DNA of 64,000 nt from Bactericera cockerelli (lineage: Eukaryota > Arthropoda > Insecta > Hemiptera > Triozidae). The stretch covers positions 20,590,931-20,654,930 of the forward strand of contig CM044964.1 in NCBI GenBank assembly GCA_024516035.1, given 5' to 3'. The translations under genes and the position numbers were made by a program. The notes under the pieces are model-generated. The model did not search any database. It had not been told where the DNA came from and saw only the letters and a program-made list of their open reading frames with translations. Within the stretch, counting starts at the first letter, position 1. Each line of letters opens with the position of its first letter. Below, one piece after another: positions 42,371 to 55,809 of the stretch.

Positions 42371-43699
42371 CCCTTGTTGTGGGATATTTTATTTAATTCA
42401 ATTCCCTTACATTATCGAGTGTTTTGTTTGTTCAGTAAATTTGTATCTCCTCTTGAACTTGGTTTTATTCAAATAATTACTGTAGATTGTACAGATCTCA
42501 ACAAACACATATCACTACAGGAAGATGAGGAAGAGTAAGTCACAGACACAGAGCAATAATAGCATTTTCTTTCAGAACTTCAAATTTTTGAGTCTAGTTT
42601 AGCTTAAATGTACTATAACTTTTGTCCAGTAGAAGGTATTTTTGAACTTTGAACGAACTCTTTTTGAAACAGTCACCTGAACTTTTAAAGGCTAAATTGA
42701 GCAAGATTTTGGACACATTTAGCTTGTACTTTTTTAAAGAACTGAATCCAAAACCATTGATTTAGAATATGATTTTAAATTCAAAAACATATTTACTTCT
42801 GACAAGTAATATTGACAGATCTAGTGTTATAACTCAGACTCTCTGAATCTATTATAATAATAATAACACATTTTAGTAGAAGGTATAACCATTAGGCAAG
42901 GTTAATGCTCAAAGCATTTTCTACCATCTATACAGGTAATCTGGTATTTCTGGTACAGATGTGATGTCACAGGATTTATTCAGCTGCTACTATTGATTTT
43001 TGTCTAAGATCAAGCCTTCATTCCAGAAAGCACTCACACTCTCATAATCTCCCTTTCAACTATCACACAACACACTTGAAGGCTTTAGAAAGGTCACAAA
43101 AGATCCCCATGACATTCAAATCTGATGAAAACATATTGTCCAGCTGAAGTAGAAAAGAAGAAACGGTGTCAGCTGTGGATTATTTAGCCCTAAATATATA
43201 CTGTTGATCAATTAATTATTAGTTTATTATGCTCTAAGAAATGAGAAAGTTAAAATAAACAATAATTCAATATAAACATATTTTCTCAAATATTTTAGAA
43301 AAGTTGTTTTGTATTTTTTTTTTTACATATTTTTACTAGGGGTCAAACCTTATGAATTGTTTGCTATATTTTATCATTTAGACTTAGCTAAGGCATTAAT
43401 TATAATAAAAAATATCACAATAATTAAGTGTGTATCACATTAAAGCTAGTTCATTGTCACAGAATATTATAAAAAGTACCTCTGACTTCGATCCATGTGA
43501 AACACAGTTTTTTTTGTAGGCATACATTATTGTATGTGCTAATGGGGGTTTACTACAATGCAAACCACAACTTACTAAAAACGCTGTTAAACAAAACAAG
43601 TTTATATCAATAGGAACCTATAAGTATGGTACAGTTTTGACAATTTTTGCAATTCTCTTGTTCAATTATTTTAGGCAATTTACAGGGTAGACTAACTTA

Positions 43700-43870
43700 A
43701 GTCAAAAAGAGAAAAATGCACTGCCAATTCATTATAGATACAATACTTCCTTGTGAATGGTAATCATAATTTTCAACTTTTATTATTGTTTTTATGATTG
43801 TTACTAAATGACTTGTATCTACAAAAGTTCTCAACCAATTCTCTTCAAATTTGTTTAGTAATAATTCAAA
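43700..43870. repeat. Isolated unit related to the 152-bp repeat at 39.9-40.3 kb
   Basis: CACTGCCAATTCATTATAGA, ATACTTCCTTGTGAATGG and CTTGTATCTACAAAAGTTCT. Confidence 0.65.
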
Positions 43871-44412
43871 TTTGTTTAGGAGTTTCAGAAATTTGCACAT
43901 TATAAGGAATGCAGTTAACAGATGGACACAAAACCAAAGTTGCTATTCATTTGTAACAAAATTTTGCATTCACATCAGTTTATTTTATTTAAAAATATTT
44001 ATATAGTATATATTTTTTTTCAGTTATGGATCAACCAAACCTGCTCCAAGCTTGGAAAGATTCATCATATCTCTCACTACATTTACTCCTAAGAGACAGC
44101 ATCTACTATCAAAATGAAGTAGAAGCCATGTACCTAGCCTGCTTGTGACTATTTCCGGGGATAGAAAGGCAGCTCAACATCTTTGGCAGAGAATATCCCT
44201 TGCAATTTAGAGGGGTAATGTTGCTAGTATACTATCTAACCTGAAAAGCTTGCACAATTAATTATAAGAGATTTTTGATTTGTAACATTGTTGAAAAGTG
44301 TACTTGTAAAATGTATTCATGTGTGTATTTTATAATGTCTAAATGTCCTCTCATGTATTTGTATAATTATTCTATCTGAATTATGTCATCTTTAAACAAT
44401 AATAAAAATAAT

Positions 44413-44619
44413 ATAACACTCGTTAGTGGAAGGTAACCACCAGGCAAGGTTAATGCTCAAAGCATTTTCTACCACCTAACCCTGATAGTCTTATTATTAT
44501 GTGGTCAAAAACTCAAATTAATGAGGGAAAACTCATGCACTGGGTGGGATTCGAACCAATGGATCATTATGCTAGCAGGATTACCAGACTAGTGTGTTAA
44601 GCACTTGACTACTAGTGCA
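44413..44619 (-). repeat. SINE family S2, uninterrupted
   Basis: CAAAGCATTTTCTACCACCT, TTATTATGTGGTCAAAAACT, GGTGGGATTCGAACCAATGG. A tail fragment of the same family lies at 42858-42935. Confidence 0.8.
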
Positions 44620-44669
44620 CGTAAAACAGATTTTTAACTTTTCAAAATGTCCATTTTTTAAAAGGTTAT

Positions 44670-44830
44670 TATTGTTATTATTTTACATTTTATTTAAGGA
44701 CATATAATCAACACAGGTAATTACAAATTAATATACAATATAAGAAAAAGTTAAAATAAATAAATAAATATATACATTATGTCCTAACTAAAGGTTTGGC
44801 AATAACCCCACCAAAAAGTTGTGCTTTTTT
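44670..44830 (-). repeat. Family C repeat, diverged
   Basis: ATACATTATGTCCTAACTAA and GGCAATAACCCCACC; the hairpin is damaged. Confidence 0.5.
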
Positions 44831-45142
44831 CACCCAAATCTAGCCGTCTTAATAGTTGTCTGTAATGAGAATAGTTAGCAGTAAACCTATTATAATAAGC
44901 AAACCCAATTAAGTAAACCTATTATTTTCCGACACTCGTGTCATAAAAAAACTCCCTCACAAAATTCCTTGTAAAAAAACTCCCACACTTGTAATAGAAT
45001 GTTGTGTGATCATATCAGCTTTTTTACAAAGTAATCCTTATCAACTGGCAGTTCATCCAGGACTTTGGCTTCGTTATCAGGAAAATTCATGATGGCTGGG
45101 AAGAAAACAGAAAATTCACTATGACTGAAAATGTGGATTTTT

Positions 45143-45765
45143 ACTTTCCTTATCCTATAATAAGGAAAGTAAAAATCCACATTTTTACCTTATCCTATAA
45201 TAAGGAAAGTGTTGTATTCGTTGAAAATTTGACCTACCCAGTTTTCACATTTCTGGATGACAGAGCATTCACAGCCTCAGGATACCAAAAAAGTTGTTTT
45301 TTTGGCCATTGGTCCGTGAGTCTGTCTATCTATAAACACCATTTTCTATCTTGACAACAGTAAGATTTTCTAAACACCACACGTAGGTACCACGAACTTT
45401 TGGTTGAAAAAAAAGGCCGCAAGGACCTTTCCTTTGGACTGGTTAAAGATATAAAAAAGTTAGAGAACAACTTTTCCTTGGAATGAAAAAGTAATAGGGA
45501 TTTACTCAGATCTTTTTTTTTTATCTTGAACTTTTTGGAATCTGTACAATTTACCGGTACTATGGGAGACCCGCTTGGACTAACTTTTTTATGATTCACC
45601 TAGAAGGAAGTTGTGACATAATAAAATCTGATGATTTTGAGGTGCTGATTATGAATTTGACATTGATTTTTAGCTATATATACGGTAACATGTATATGTT
45701 ACCGTTTGTATCACCACTAACCATCAGCAGTAGAGTTTGACCTCTTTTCGAGTGATAAGGAAAGT
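45143..45765. mobile_element. Family L MITE
   Basis: Starts ACTTTCCTTATCCTATAATA and ends GTGATAAGGAAAGT. The first 28 bp are themselves a palindrome and are duplicated (45143-45170, 45190-45211). Confidence 0.75.
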
Positions 45766-45838
45766 CGTGTGGTGTGAAATATTTTTTTTTCTTCAATAAA
45801 ACTAAAACCTTTAAGCTAAGGAATACCCTGTATTTTGT

Positions 45839-46280
45839 ACTTTCCTTATCCTATAATATTTAAGGAAAGTAATGGAATCATCCAAAATTTTCGATACCTA
45901 ATATAAATTTTCTGTGCCAAAAAACGTTTTAGGGTCCCCAGAGACTAAATCCAAAGTTTCAGCAGCCATTGGTCCGTGTGTGTGTGTCTGTAAACATTCA
46001 AGATATCTGAATATCTCCAGTACGGTAGAAGCTAGAGACTTGAATTTGGCAGAGGATGCAACATTTTTTTTTTAAAATATAAATTGGTGGTTCCAATTTA
46101 CCGGTATTTTGAGAGAGAGTGTCCCTGCTTAGACTAACTTTATGATTATTATGGGTGTTGTGACACATCAAATCCAATGACATTGAGGTGCTGGATTGTG
46201 AATTTGATTTGATATTTATATTTCGTACGTTCAGTCACCAGTGGGCGGAATTTTATTTATTTTTAAGGCATAAGGAAAGT
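45839..46280. mobile_element. Family L MITE, second copy
   Basis: Starts ACTTTCCTTATCCTATAATA and ends CATAAGGAAAGT, with GCCATTGGTCCGTGTGTG inside. Confidence 0.75.
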
Positions 46281-47664
46281 CGTTTGGTGTCACACCAGTT
46301 TATTTAATAGTAATAAATTCTCTTCGAAATCGATAAAAAAATGTCTTTCATAAATTCTACTGGTATTCAGGAAAATGTATAGTGGTCATAAATTTACTAT
46401 TGTGACCATCCAGTATAATTTATGTAGGTCAGGCCTAGAGTTTGCAGGTTCAAAGTTTGCAGGACATGAGAAGTTATCCTTCCATTTGGAATTCTTATCA
46501 TTATGCAACGTGCGTGTAAGCACAGAATGTACTAGAACATACGACCACGGAAATAATATCTGCCAAAATTCGTGAGGGAAGTGTGGCAAAGCTAATTTAA
46601 ATAAATATGATTTATAGCGGCCTTTGTAAAAGCTCATACTTTTTCTCTATAGGTACATATTGATAATTATATTATCCTGAAAATAAGTAATTACGTATAT
46701 TGAATACTACCACCAAATTTTGTGTTTGAAGTGGCGCAGCCAGTTTCACGGAGCTATTATCCTTAGAAATGAAACCATGGAGAACAAGTAAATTTCACAA
46801 GATTGATCCAGTCTCAGAAAACTGGCCATTTTGTGTAGTTACAGAAGAAATCGCCTTAAAAAGTAATCACGGTAGCCATTTTGTGTAGTTTCTTATGCGT
46901 CAGGTTTGTGGAGTTCTCTACGGCTTATCCTCCTGACGTCCGATGTTCACGCGTGTGGACATATACATTGTAGTCCCTGAGACCCAAACAAATTTATGGC
47001 AATTATTATACTAGCCGAGACCTTTACAATGGAAAAAGACGTTCATACCACTCCAGAGGGTGCTTAAAATCCTCTAACAAGATACCTTCTGGTTATTATT
47101 ATGCTTTATGACTATTTGATCGTTTTATGACTATTTGATACCCCAAACTATGATTAAAATACATTGAAAGGTATATTAAGTTCAATTTATTGTGTTTCCT
47201 TGGCAATAAACAAAAATACTAGAATGTTAAGACTACTGACTTGTGGAAGTGTATTTCAGAATTCTTATTATATCGGTTGGTATAGCCATACGCGCAGCAA
47301 AAGTTTACGATCTTGAGGATTAGAAAGTGGAGGTTTAAAAAAATAAACTCGCGTAAAATTATAGAGAGAAAAGAAAATTAATAAATTCGGAAACTACAAA
47401 GGGTCGGGTTTTTCCATGAGAACCAATGTAAAATTTCCAATGTTTAGCCCTTATAGCGCCCAAAATGTTCACTAGAATGCTCTCAATCTCTCTCTCAAAA
47501 TCGACTTCACTTTTGTGTCAACTGTGCGATATCTATTTTCTAAATCTATGATCCTATAGGTGCGTCAAGCTGGCCACAACAATATACAGACTTTTGTGAA
47601 AAGGTGTATATTTTAATAAAGAGCTTGGAAGTAAATAAAATTGAGCTAGTTACCAAATTTTGGA

Positions 47665-48110
47665 GTGGCGAGGTATACTACGAAATGGGCAATGGAAGCA
47701 TATACTACGGGGTGGGTAATAGGCTAACAGACCACATACGTCCAAAAGTAGTGGAACATAGTTATTTCATGGCTGCAAAATTCAATATGTGATACACACA
47801 CGTTTTTCTCAGTTCTAATTTTTCCAATATACCACGACAGTTTTAATCGTGTGTCACGAATAATTTTTATTTTTCAATTAATTACCGCATTCCCAGCCTC
47901 CGTGGCGTAATGGTTGTGACTACTGCCCGTAGTCCAGAGATCCCGAGTTCGATCCAATGTTGGAGCAGACTTTTCGAAGAAAATTCTGTTCCCTCCAAAC
48001 ACGTGAGGCTAGTATTTCCGGCCCTACCCAGGCTGGGTGAGGTTAATGTGGGTAGCTGGTGCGATTCCCAGCGAATTGAGGGTAAAACGCCTTCGTGATA
48101 TTAACATGCA
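47665..48110 (+). repeat. Diverged S1 tail followed by a SINE S5 copy
   Basis: 47665-47790: GGGTAATAGGCTAACAGACC and TTTCATGGCTGCAAAAT. 47893-48110: head CCTCCGTGGCGTAATGGTTG, B box GAGTTCGATCC, body GGCTGGGTGAGGTTAATGTG. Confidence 0.75.
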
Positions 48111-48374
48111 GTTGAAAAATAAATAAATTAAAATATTTTTCCTATTAATTTAATTTGTTCAGAAGTAGAAGTATTTCTGTTACAACCTGGTATTTTTGTT
48201 ACATTTGTTTTTATTTTTCTATTTAAAGTGCAGAAGATGTACAGATGTGGTAATTCTATGTGTTGTTATATCACAACTTTAGGGAGTAGCCTGGCATTTT
48301 GAAAATCCTTTAACATTATTTGCCTGGTAACTCATTGCTAGCTTGAAATGCCACAACTGGTTACTTGTACAACT

Positions 48375-48480
48375 ACTCAAAGTGTATGAGTGGATCCTGA
48401 TCATCCAAGTAAAGAGCAGAAAAAAATCTTACTACACTAGGAATCAAACCCATGTCAGAAAGCATACAAGCCTTCTCAGT
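48375..48480 (-). repeat. SINE S7 fragment
   Basis: TATGAGTGGATCCTGATCAT, AAGTAAAGAGCAGAAAAA and GGAATCAAACCC; matches 19043-19150. Confidence 0.6.
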
Positions 48481-48938
48481 CACAGAAACTAATACAAAAA
48501 AAGTTTAAAAACCAATAAAAACAAAAGAGAAGTGCAATTGAGAGACATGGAACAAGCAGGTACTGTATTAATTTCACAATAACAAATACATATAAATTAT
48601 TTATGAAAGTTAAAAAATATTATTTTTCATTGAATTAACCATATATGTTACCTGTATTTTTACAACAGCAAAATGCAGTGAATGCAACGCGCCGCAGGCC
48701 TAGTCGCAATGTGGCTAGTAGCTTATAAAGAAAATGGTCAAGATCTTACTGTGGGTGATTGCACATAGAAATATGTGCTTTAGAATGATCCAAATTTTTA
48801 ACTGAAGTGGAATAGAGTAGCACCTTGACTGGCCCAGCAGTAGCCAAGCTCCCTACAACAACAACTAGTAAAATATGATTGAGTGAATGAATGCGTAACA
48901 TAGTAATGCTTCCAATTTTATACACATACTAGACATTC

Positions 48939-48978
<40 letters not shown>

Positions 48979-49324
48979 GCTGGATATACATATAAAACAA
49001 AATTTAGACATAACAACATAAATACACTAACAATTGAACCAGATTCCACAGCGTTATATGAGAAAAGTATTCAATTTAATGGAGCTATATTATGTAATGT
49101 TTTACCCATAGGGTTAAAAGAAATTAACAAAAACAATTTCAAATAATCATAAAAGATTTAGTATGGAATTTTTTTTATATAATGTACAAGAATATTAAGA
49201 TTATTTTAAATAATATGTTACTTAACAAGAAATTAATACATATTTTTTCAATACAAAGATAACAATAACATAGGTACCTAGTAAATTTGAATAGTCATAA
49301 AATCATTTTTTCCCCCTTGATATT

Positions 49325-49460
49325 TACTTCTGGCTGGGGGAATATAAACAGAGAGTAGACCAGCATTGGCTTGGTTTTGAGAGCCCTTGTCAATTATTAG
49401 CCTCCTTGTAAAGACAGTGGTAGAACTGCTGAGTCATTCCTCCACTGTCTGGCTACCATT
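49325..49460 (+). repeat. Repeat S9
   Basis: AAACAGAGAGTAGACCAGCA, TTAGCCTCCTTGTAAAGACA and CTCCACTGTCTGGCTACCAT; copies at 55988-56180 and 60450-60620 (reverse). Confidence 0.7.
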
Positions 49461-49548
49461 GTTCTATGATGATAATTTAATTTCTAATTATTTCTTAATT
49501 TTTTTATATCTAACAGGTCATTCATAATTATATGTCAAGACCATTTGT

Positions 49549-49589
<41 letters not shown>

Positions 49590-51624
49590 ACTGTTGCACG
49601 CATACTGTCTCATAGTAGTCATATTCAATGTGGTGTGGAGATAGAGACAGTGACACTTTCCAACCTGAGAGTTGATTATGTTGATCCTTATCTGAAAATA
49701 AAATGCATTCATCCATTAGTTTAAATTTAAAGTAAACAATTTTGTTATTTTGATTTGAGATTTATTCGAAATTCATCAATAAAATCAAGTTAAAGGTCAG
49801 ACTTGAAGATCTAGGACCATTTTTGTTAAGATTTTTTAGACTCAGTACCTAGTACCTTGTTCCTGTTGAACATTTTGTTCCATAAAAAAATCTTTGAACC
49901 TTGGAACACTTGAAATAAATTAATGTAAAGAAGTCTTCTTGTTAAATTGAATTTGTGCTTTGTTAAACTGTTGGCATAATGGGACTACCTGTGTTGCACT
50001 GACAGTCTAAATAAAGCACTATAGTAATGCTCTTGTAAGTATTTTTTTTTTTTTTTTTTCATAATAATTTCATCCCTAGTACCTTAAAATTATCATAATT
50101 CAAAATGTCACTTCTGTCCTTTTAATTTCAATTTAGTGGTAGAAATTGTTTATAACAAACTTCAAAGGACCGGACAGATTTGTTTCTAAAAGCCGATTTT
50201 CACTATAATACTGATATATCGGCTATAAGGAACAAGTTCTCTATATCTGATGTGTATCACTTACAGAGAACAATGTACACTATAAGGAAACTTTGTAAGA
50301 TATGAAAAATGTACATTTATGTATGTACATACATACATAATCCACTAATTTAAAATGTGAATCAATACTAGCTTCTATTTATATCTCCCTTGCCTTTTCC
50401 CTTATAGATCTAGTGACTTCTGGGTTCAGCTACTGGGGTTAATCAATCCTTCCACCACCATGACACAACCATCTTGGACACCAAAAGTAAAGTAGTTTAA
50501 CTTTGCACTATTTTTTAATAGACCTTAGCTAATAAGACCATCACCCAAGCTATTCTAATTAAGCTTAACAAAACACAACATCTCTATTTTCATCCAGAGG
50601 TCTGGTAGGAAATCCATGACAAATAATATTCTGAATGGGATTTTGACCACATAATGTTTCTTGGGCATTCAAATTATTAAGGCAAATTTAATTTTTTCAG
50701 ATCATTCTTAGCATTCTGTTTAAGTTTCATGAGAATAGGTCCAGAATATGTTCTCAGATAGGAACATATTGGATCCCATCGTAAGAGTGGTCAGCTCTGA
50801 GAACTTTTATTGATATTTGTTATGGTTACAAGATAATAAATCAAGGTTCTGAGGAACTAATTAAGTATAGACAAATCTACCTTGGAAACACACTTTAGAG
50901 TGATATTTTACAGTTTGTGCAGGTGAATCAAGCTGTTAAACTGGTAAAATATAACTCAGATTTACCAGAAATTGTAGTATTAAGCTTGTTGTCTGAACTA
51001 ATCATAAGGCTGTAAGAAGAGCACTTGAAATTTCCCCACAATTTATGTAGATAAGTATGAATTGTGTAACCACAAGTAAGATAGATTCCTCAATTTAGAG
51101 GGAACTCACCTTTTATTGAACAAACCACTGTGAATGTTAGGTGGATGCTGCAGGTCACTTGAAATTTAAGAGCCCAGAATAATCAAATATAGGTAGCTAA
51201 AGAAAAAGCTTAAACAGGAAAAAAACAGCCCCTCGTTGAATGTAGAATCGTCAAAAGAAAAAGATCTCAAGAAGAGAAACTCATTACTCATTACATTTTA
51301 CATTTAGGTTGGGTAATGGATAATTATTTGGAAATACAAAACAAGTTATGTAGTGGAATTTGGAATGCATTAATGGACAATTGGACATTAGCAGTATTAG
51401 CACAGCGGACATTAGTAAACTGATTACTGATATTAAAATATCCCACAAGAAGATATCCCACAACATTTGTACTATCTATCCTGAAATTGATTAAAAATAG
51501 CAGACATGTGTGAAGTTAGCAAATCGAGCACCATTGAAGGTTTGCACCATCGAAGAAACGCACCTCTGACCGCGACTCCATTGCATAACTATTATCATCT
51601 GAGAGGCGTTTTATATAAGTTAAA

Positions 51625-51735
51625 ATAGACCGTCCTCAGTGGCTTGATCGATAAGGCGGCGGACTTGTAATCTGGAGGTCGGTGGTTCAAGTCCCGGTTT
51701 CAGCGTAGATTTAGTATAGCGAGTTTGAGGGAAGT
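51625..51735 (+). repeat. SINE family S4 head (tRNA-Tyr-like)
   Basis: AGTGGCTTGATCGATAAGGC (A box), GGCGGACTTGTAATCTGGAG around a GTA anticodon position, and GGTGGTTCAAGTCCC (B box). The GGCGGACT-GTA-ATC context matches tRNA-Tyr. Confidence 0.7.
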
Positions 51736-53919
51736 AACAGTTATATTTTATGACATAACATTTAAAGATGACATTATGAGTTAAAATAACGCTCGCACCG
51801 AGAGGTCCGGGGCGCTCGCGTGAAAATTCAACAAAATTATTATTTTGAGTTCTAAAACGATAGACAAATTTTTAACCATTGTATTTCTGATAAAAATAAT
51901 ACATAATTTCTACTATAGGTACACCACATTAAATTCTTATGTTTGAGCCTCACACCAGTAATCTTTCTCACTCTCATAGATTATAATCTGCAAATCTCCC
52001 TTTCAACTGCTAGCTCAATACTGTCATTCTGAATGTTTTGTAGTCTGTAGATTGTAGAATCACGCTAACTCGAAATTTAAGGGACAGAAGCGTCGTTTCG
52101 AGTTGACGAGAGTTTCGAGTTATTGAGATTTCAAATAAGGAGCAAAGTTCGACAAGGGTGCAATACCTGATTCTCTGGAATTGACGGAATTACCGATATT
52201 TCGAGACTTCGAATTGGTGAGATTCTATTGTCGATATTTGATCGAAACTTGATGTTTGAAAGGAAGATTTTGGGATTTTGAGAGTAAAGACCTTTCTGGA
52301 ATGAGGTATTTATTTTTATACACTCGTACAATAGACAACTAGACAGGTACAAAAAAATGGTATACCATAAAACACGCAAGTATCCTTGTATACAATAGTA
52401 TAGAATCAATTTATAATAGGTAAACTAAAATTGCTAGATAGGTAGGTACCTAATATCGAGAAAAAGGAAAAAAACAGGAAGATAAAATAAATATTTTATT
52501 GTTTATTTAATATTTTGAATGTTCTCATAAACCTAAAGTTGATATTATTTTTTCGTACAAAAACCTACACACACAACATTAACAAAAATTACGGGCTTAA
52601 CTCATGTACATTTTAACTTTATCTTGTTTCAAATCTCAAATCAGGACGTTGAAACCAAATAGACTCAATGGACATGAAAGGAGCCTTGACATTTGATGTG
52701 GGCGTCCATATAATCCTTTCACCGCCGTGACATACACATACACCTATTCACGGTGGTGACCTATCTCACGGACGTTTCATAATCCGGCCATAAATTTTGA
52801 AGCAATGCACCAGGTTGGTGTGGGTACTAGGGTCTAGGGTCCAGGGTATAGGCCCAGGGTCCTCGTTGTGGCCACCTACTAAGTCTTGAAGCAGTGCACC
52901 AGGTTGGTGTGGGTACTAGGGTCTAGGGTCCAGGGTATAGGCCCAGGGTCCTCGTTGTGGCCACCTACTAAGTCTTGAAGTAGTGCACCAGGTTGGTGTG
53001 GGTACTAGGGTCTAGGGTCCAGGGTCCTCGTTGTGGCCACCTACTAAGTCTTGAAGCAGTGCACCAGGTTGGTGTAGGTACTAGGGTCTAGGGTCCAGGG
53101 TATAGGTTTAGGGTCCTCGTTGTGGCCACCTACTAAGTCTTGAAGCAGTGCACCAGGTTGGTGTGGGTACTAGGGTCTAGGGTCCAGGGTATAGGTTTAG
53201 GGTCCTCGTTGTGGCCACCTACTAAGTCTTGAAGCAGTGCACCAGGTTGGTGTGGGTACTAGGGTCTAGGGTCCAGGGTATAGTCCCAGGGTCCTCGTTG
53301 TGGCCACCTCCTAAGTCTTGAGGCAGTGCACCAGGTTGGTGTGGGTACTAGGGTCTAGGGTCCAGGGTATAGGTTTAGGGTCCTCGTTGTGGCCACCTAC
53401 TAAGTCTTGAAGCAGTGCACCAGGTTGGTGTGGGTACTAGGGTCTAGGGTCCAGGGTATAGGCCCAGGGTCCTCGTTGTGGCCACCTACTAAGTCTTGAA
53501 GCAGTGCACCAGGTTGGTGTGGGTACTAGGGTCTAGGATCCAGGGTCCTCGTTGTGGCCACCTACTAAGTCTTGAAGCAGTGCACCAGGTTGGTGTAGGT
53601 ACTAGGGTCTAGGGTCCAGGGTATAGGTTTAGGGTCCTCGTTGTGGCCACCTACTAAGTCTTGAAGCAGTGCACCAGGTTGGTGTGGGTACTAGGGTCTA
53701 GGGTCCAGGGTATAGGCCCAGGGTCCTCGTTGTGGCCACCTACTAAGTCTTGAAGCAGTGCACCAGGTTGGTGTGGGTACTAGGGTCTAGGGTCCAGGGT
53801 ATAGGTTTAGGGTCCTCGTTGTGGCCACCTACTAAGTCTTGAAGCAGTGCACCAGGTTGGTGTGGGTACTAGGGTCTAGGGTCCAGGGTATAGGTTTAGG
53901 GTCCTCGTTGTGGCCACCT

Positions 53920-54514
53920 CGGGGAACAAGACCCTTCGACGTGTGGAGCTTCCCTTGCGGGATGTACCTGGCACTTAAGCCTCGACCGTCCACACGGCAG
54001 ACAATGGTACGCTTGTCTCGAATGTTTTTGGGTCGTCAGAAGCCGCCCCACCAGAGTGGCGGGGCGACGGTCAACAAAATCTCCCTACTTCGGGACGGCT
54101 CGGGCTTTACACTCATCCAGCGGAGCCCTACTTAATTCAGACCCCACTTAACGGATGAGTGTGCTCTGGCCGCCTCTGGGAAGTGGTGTGTATGGGAGCT
54201 ATCCCTCCAGTGGCCGCATTGACGCCCTCCCAGCATGAGCCCTGTGGACAGGCCCAGCTTGACAAGAGGGGGTATACGACCACAAGCGTTTGCAGAGTAC
54301 AGCTGCAGCTTTTTCAGGTTGACCTGAGTTCTTCGCCAGGTTGGCTGAACTCCTCAAGCAGCCTCCAAGCTTGGCAGCAATCGGGGATCTGGCTGAGGAC
54401 GATCTCTGCATCGTCTTCCAGCATCAGGACACTTCTCAGCCTCGACCTGACACCCGCATATGATGGACATATCAGTATGCGGTGGGGTATCGTGTCTGAT
54501 CGCCCACAATCGAG
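53920..54514 (-). mobile_element. Non-LTR retrotransposon 3' fragment with 11-bp target duplication
   Basis: TGTGGCCACCT flanks it on both sides (53909-53919, 54515-54525). The minus strand encodes DCGRSDTIPHRILICPSYAG, a Cys-His motif (CG-x-H-x-CP-Y) as found after the reverse transcriptase in many insect LINEs. The sequence is GC-richer than its surroundings and has no poly-A tail. Confidence 0.75.
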
Positions 54515-55473
54515 TGTGGCCACCTACTAAGTCTTGAAGCAGTGCACCAGGTTGGTGTGGGTACTAGGGTCTAGGGTCCAGGGTATAGGCCCAGGGTCCT
54601 CGTTGTGGCCACCTACTAAGTCTTGAAGCAGTGCACCAGGTTGGTGTGGGTACTAGGGTCTAGGGTCCAGGGTCCTCGTTGTGGCCACCTACTAAGTCTT
54701 GAAGCAGTGCACCAGGGTGGTGTAGGTACTAGGGTCTAGGGTCCAGGGTATAGGTTTAGGGTCCTCGTTGTGGCCACCTACTAAGTCTTGAAGCAGTGCA
54801 CCAGGTTGGTGTGGGTACTAGGGTCTAGGGTCCAGGGTATAGTCCCAGGGTCCTCGTTGTGGCCACCTCCTAAGTCTTGAGGCAGTGCACCAGGTTGGTG
54901 TGGGTACTAGGGTCTAGGGTCCAGGGTATAGGTTTAGGGTCCTCGTTGTGGCCACCTACTAAGTCTTGAAGCAGTGCACCAGGTTGGTGTGGGTACTAGG
55001 GTCTAGGGTCCAGGGTCTAGGGTCCAGGGTCCAGGATATAGGGTCTAGGGTCCAGGATATAGGCCCAGGGTCCTCGTTGTGACCACCTACTAAGTGTTGA
55101 AGCAGTGCACCAGGTTGGTGTGGGTACTAGCGTCTAGGGTACTAGGGTCTAGGGTCCAGGGTCCTCGTTGTGGCCACCTACTAAGTGTTGAAGCAGTGCA
55201 CCAGGTTGGTGTGGGTACTAGGGTCTAGGGTCCAGGGTATAGTCCCAGGATGCTCGTTGTGGCCACCTACTAAGACTTGAAGCAGTGCACCAGGTTGGTG
55301 TGGGTACTAGGGTCTAGGGTCCAGGGTCTAGGGTCCAGGGTATAGTCCCAGGGTGCTCGTTGTGGCCACCTACTAAGTCTTGAAGCAGTGCACCAGGTTG
55401 GTGTGGGTACTAGGGTCTAGGGCCCAGGGTCCTCGATGTGGCCACCTACTAAGTCTTGAAGCAGTGCACCAAG

Positions 55474-55756
55474 TTTTTTTTTTTTTTTTTTTTTTTTCTT
55501 CAACAAATAGGTACTTGAAATACATATATTTATTTACATATAATCATCTTCTTCTCTTTTAATCACAAAGTTTCAGTAGGGTCCTAAGTGCGTTAGCATG
55601 TGTTGGACCCTACCGTACAAAAAAGTCATATTTGTATGTACAAAAATCTGCAAATTTAAATGTTTTTAATTTAAATTTCTATTTTAGTTAATTTTATCCT
55701 TGGTTGTATTCTTTTATCTTAAGATTGATTGATTTTGTAATTAGTATTTAATGTTC
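55474..55756 (-). mobile_element. Poly-A retroelement tail inserted in the WDR54 array
   Basis: Minus strand: TGTACGGTAGGGTCCAACAC and AGTACCTATTTGTTGAAG, then about 24 A. It contributes an AATAAA at 55529-55534 in the WDR54 orientation, 280 nt after the stop. Confidence 0.7.
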
Positions 55757-55809
55757 TTGGTGTAGGTACTAGGGTCTAGGGTCCAGGGTCCTCGTTGTGG
55801 CCCCACCTA

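Larger units (their letters stand above)
42371..52787. other. 10-kb gene-free region
   Basis: No exon, conserved protein or RNA gene recognised on either strand. It is AT-rich with long poly-A/T runs (48942-48976, 49551-49588, 50041-50060), SINE fragments and L-type MITEs listed separately. It is bounded by DNAJC3 upstream sequence and the WDR54 3' array. Confidence 0.5.

Noticed and set aside
44030..44230. Possible exon with relatively even base composition
   Set aside because: No frame resembles a known protein and no convincing splice-site pair was found.
53839..54530. Plus-strand frames of 98 and 123 codons
   Set aside because: They overlap the array and the antisense of a LINE fragment; the minus strand carries the recognisable Cys-His motif.
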